Source of the DNA: Christensenellaceae bacterium
GTDB taxonomy: Bacteria; Bacillota; Clostridia; Christensenellales; Borkfalkiaceae
Direction: 5' to 3'
Assembly (NCBI GenBank): GCA_948482865.1
Contig: CAOMHR010000025.1
Location: forward strand, 1-13,723
DNA: 13,723 bases
The position numbers and the translations under genes are program-made. This document shows positions 13,033 to 13,723 of the stretch, one piece after another; position 1 is the first letter of the stretch, and each line of letters starts with the position of its first letter. The notes beneath the pieces are model-generated. The model was not told the origin of the DNA. It made no database searches and worked only from the letters and a program-made list of their open reading frames with translations.

Positions 13033-13698
13033 ATGACACGTTTTAAAGTTGCCGAAAAGTTTGTAAGCATAAACGGCGAAGGTCCGCGCGCGGGCGAGCT
13101 TGCTGTGTTTCTGCGGTTCTGCGGCTGCAATCTCGGTTGCGGCTATTGCGACACGCGCTGGGCGAATACCGCCGACGTTAAATACGAACTTGCTTCTGCG
13201 GAAGAGCTTGTCGGATACGTGAAATCGACGGGAGTGAAAAACGTTACCCTGACGGGCGGCGAACCGCTTTTGCAGGCGGATATTGCGCGCCTTATCGAAC
13301 TGCTGGGAGCGGACGGCGCGGAAGTCGAGATAGAAACAAACGGAAGCGTGCCGTTGAAAAATATCGTTTCCCTTTCGCCCCGTCCAGCCGTCACCGCCGA
13401 TTATAAACTTCCTTCAAGCGGAATGGAAAAATATATGCTTTGTGAAAACTTTTCTTATCTTACGTTACGGGATGCGGTTAAGTTTGTGGTCGGGGATATG
13501 CGCGATCTGGCGCGCGCGGAAGAGATAATAAACACGTACGGACTTACGGACAGGTGCCGCGTTTATTTCAGCCCCGTGTTCGGGAAAATCAAGCCCGAAG
13601 AAATAGCGGAGTTTATGAAAGAGCGTAAACTTAACGGCGTACGCCTGCAATTGCAGTTACATAAAATCATCTGGGAACCCGATATGCGCGGGGTATAG
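13033..13698 (+). CDS. queE: 7-carboxy-7-deazaguanine synthase (radical SAM)
   Basis: QueE rearranges 6-carboxytetrahydropterin, the QueD product, to 7-carboxy-7-deazaguanine using S-adenosylmethionine and an iron-sulfur cluster. The cluster cysteines are C32, C36 and C39 in CNLGCGYCDT (CxxxCxxC). Other family motifs are SINGEGPRAG (12-21), the SAM-binding TGGEPLL (74-80), EIETNGS (99-105), DYKLPSSGM (123-131) and the C-terminal QLHKIIWEPDMRGV (208-221). The length of 221 is normal. The ATG at 13033 is preferred because GGTGAG at 13023-13028 is a suitable ribosome-binding site; the GTG at 13024 lies within it. It is translationally coupled to queD. Confidence 0.95.
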   Translation: MTRFKVAEKFVSINGEGPRAGELAVFLRFCGCNLGCGYCDTRWANTADVKYELASAEELVGYVKSTGVKNVTLTGGEPLLQADIARLIELLGADGAEVEIETNGSVPLKNIVSLSPRPAVTADYKLPSSGMEKYMLCENFSYLTLRDAVKFVVGDMRDLARAEEIINTYGLTDRCRVYFSPVFGKIKPEEIAEFMKERKLNGVRLQLQLHKIIWEPDMRGV

Positions 13699-13706
13699 GA
13701 GAAAGT

Positions 13707-13723
13707 ATGGATATTAAAGAAAT
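13707..13723 (+). CDS. Start of third gene of the que operon (3' truncated by window)
   Basis: ATG at 13707 follows an AGGAGA ribosome-binding site (13697-13702) that overlaps the queE stop. Only five complete codons (MDIKE) are visible, too few to identify it. Operon context makes queC or queF the natural candidates, but this is not shown by the sequence. Confidence 0.6.

Overview
The window looks like chromosomal DNA of an endospore-forming, low-to-moderate-GC Firmicute, probably a gut or rumen Clostridia. Reasons: an intact spoIIR preceded by a sigma-F-type promoter, a DUF6273 domain (typical of Clostridia), strong sigma-A promoters and T-tailed terminators, and a queuosine cluster under an apparent preQ1 riboswitch. 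No lineage marker gene (rRNA, tRNA, ribosomal protein) is present, so nothing finer can be said. Every gene I accept is on the + strand.

Layout. (1) 3-1373: the C-terminal part of a large, probably secreted protein ending in long Gly-Gly-X repeats, closed by a strong terminator at 1428-1463. (2) 1562-11031: one tightly packed transcription unit with its own sigma-A promoter (1562-1590). In order it encodes a TIR-DUF6273 protein; a repeat protein with a C-terminal coiled coil that is split into two reading frames by one in-frame TAA (2796-3902 and 3912-4952); a ParA/MinD-like ATPase with a KGGSGR P-loop (4977-5897); a 770-residue orphan (5900-8212); a GNAT acetyltransferase (8205-8816); and a membrane protein with two Rossmann/RCK-like regions and a C-terminal RyR-type domain (8857-11031). 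(3) 11052-11760: a promoter, a GtrA-family membrane protein and its terminator. (4) 11785-12408: spoIIR with a sigma-F-type promoter and a terminator. (5) 12453-13723: promoter, preQ1-I-like aptamer, antiterminator/terminator switch, then queD, queE and the first codons of a third gene.

The most interesting region is the second. TIR domains are known NAD+-cleaving immune effectors or signal producers, RCK/TrkA domains bind nucleotides and gate channels, and RyR domains occur in bacterial conflict proteins. Their presence in one operon with a KGGxGR-type ATPase, a GNAT enzyme and two unrecognised large proteins suggests an uncharacterised immune or stress-response system: a nucleotide signal made by the TIR protein could be sensed by the RyR/RCK membrane protein. 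That functional link is inference; the domain calls and the operon layout are visible in the sequence.

The flanking genes are ordinary housekeeping or sporulation genes, so the operon sits like an accessory cassette between a surface-protein gene and core genes. I see no transposase, integrase, tRNA or attachment site at its edges.
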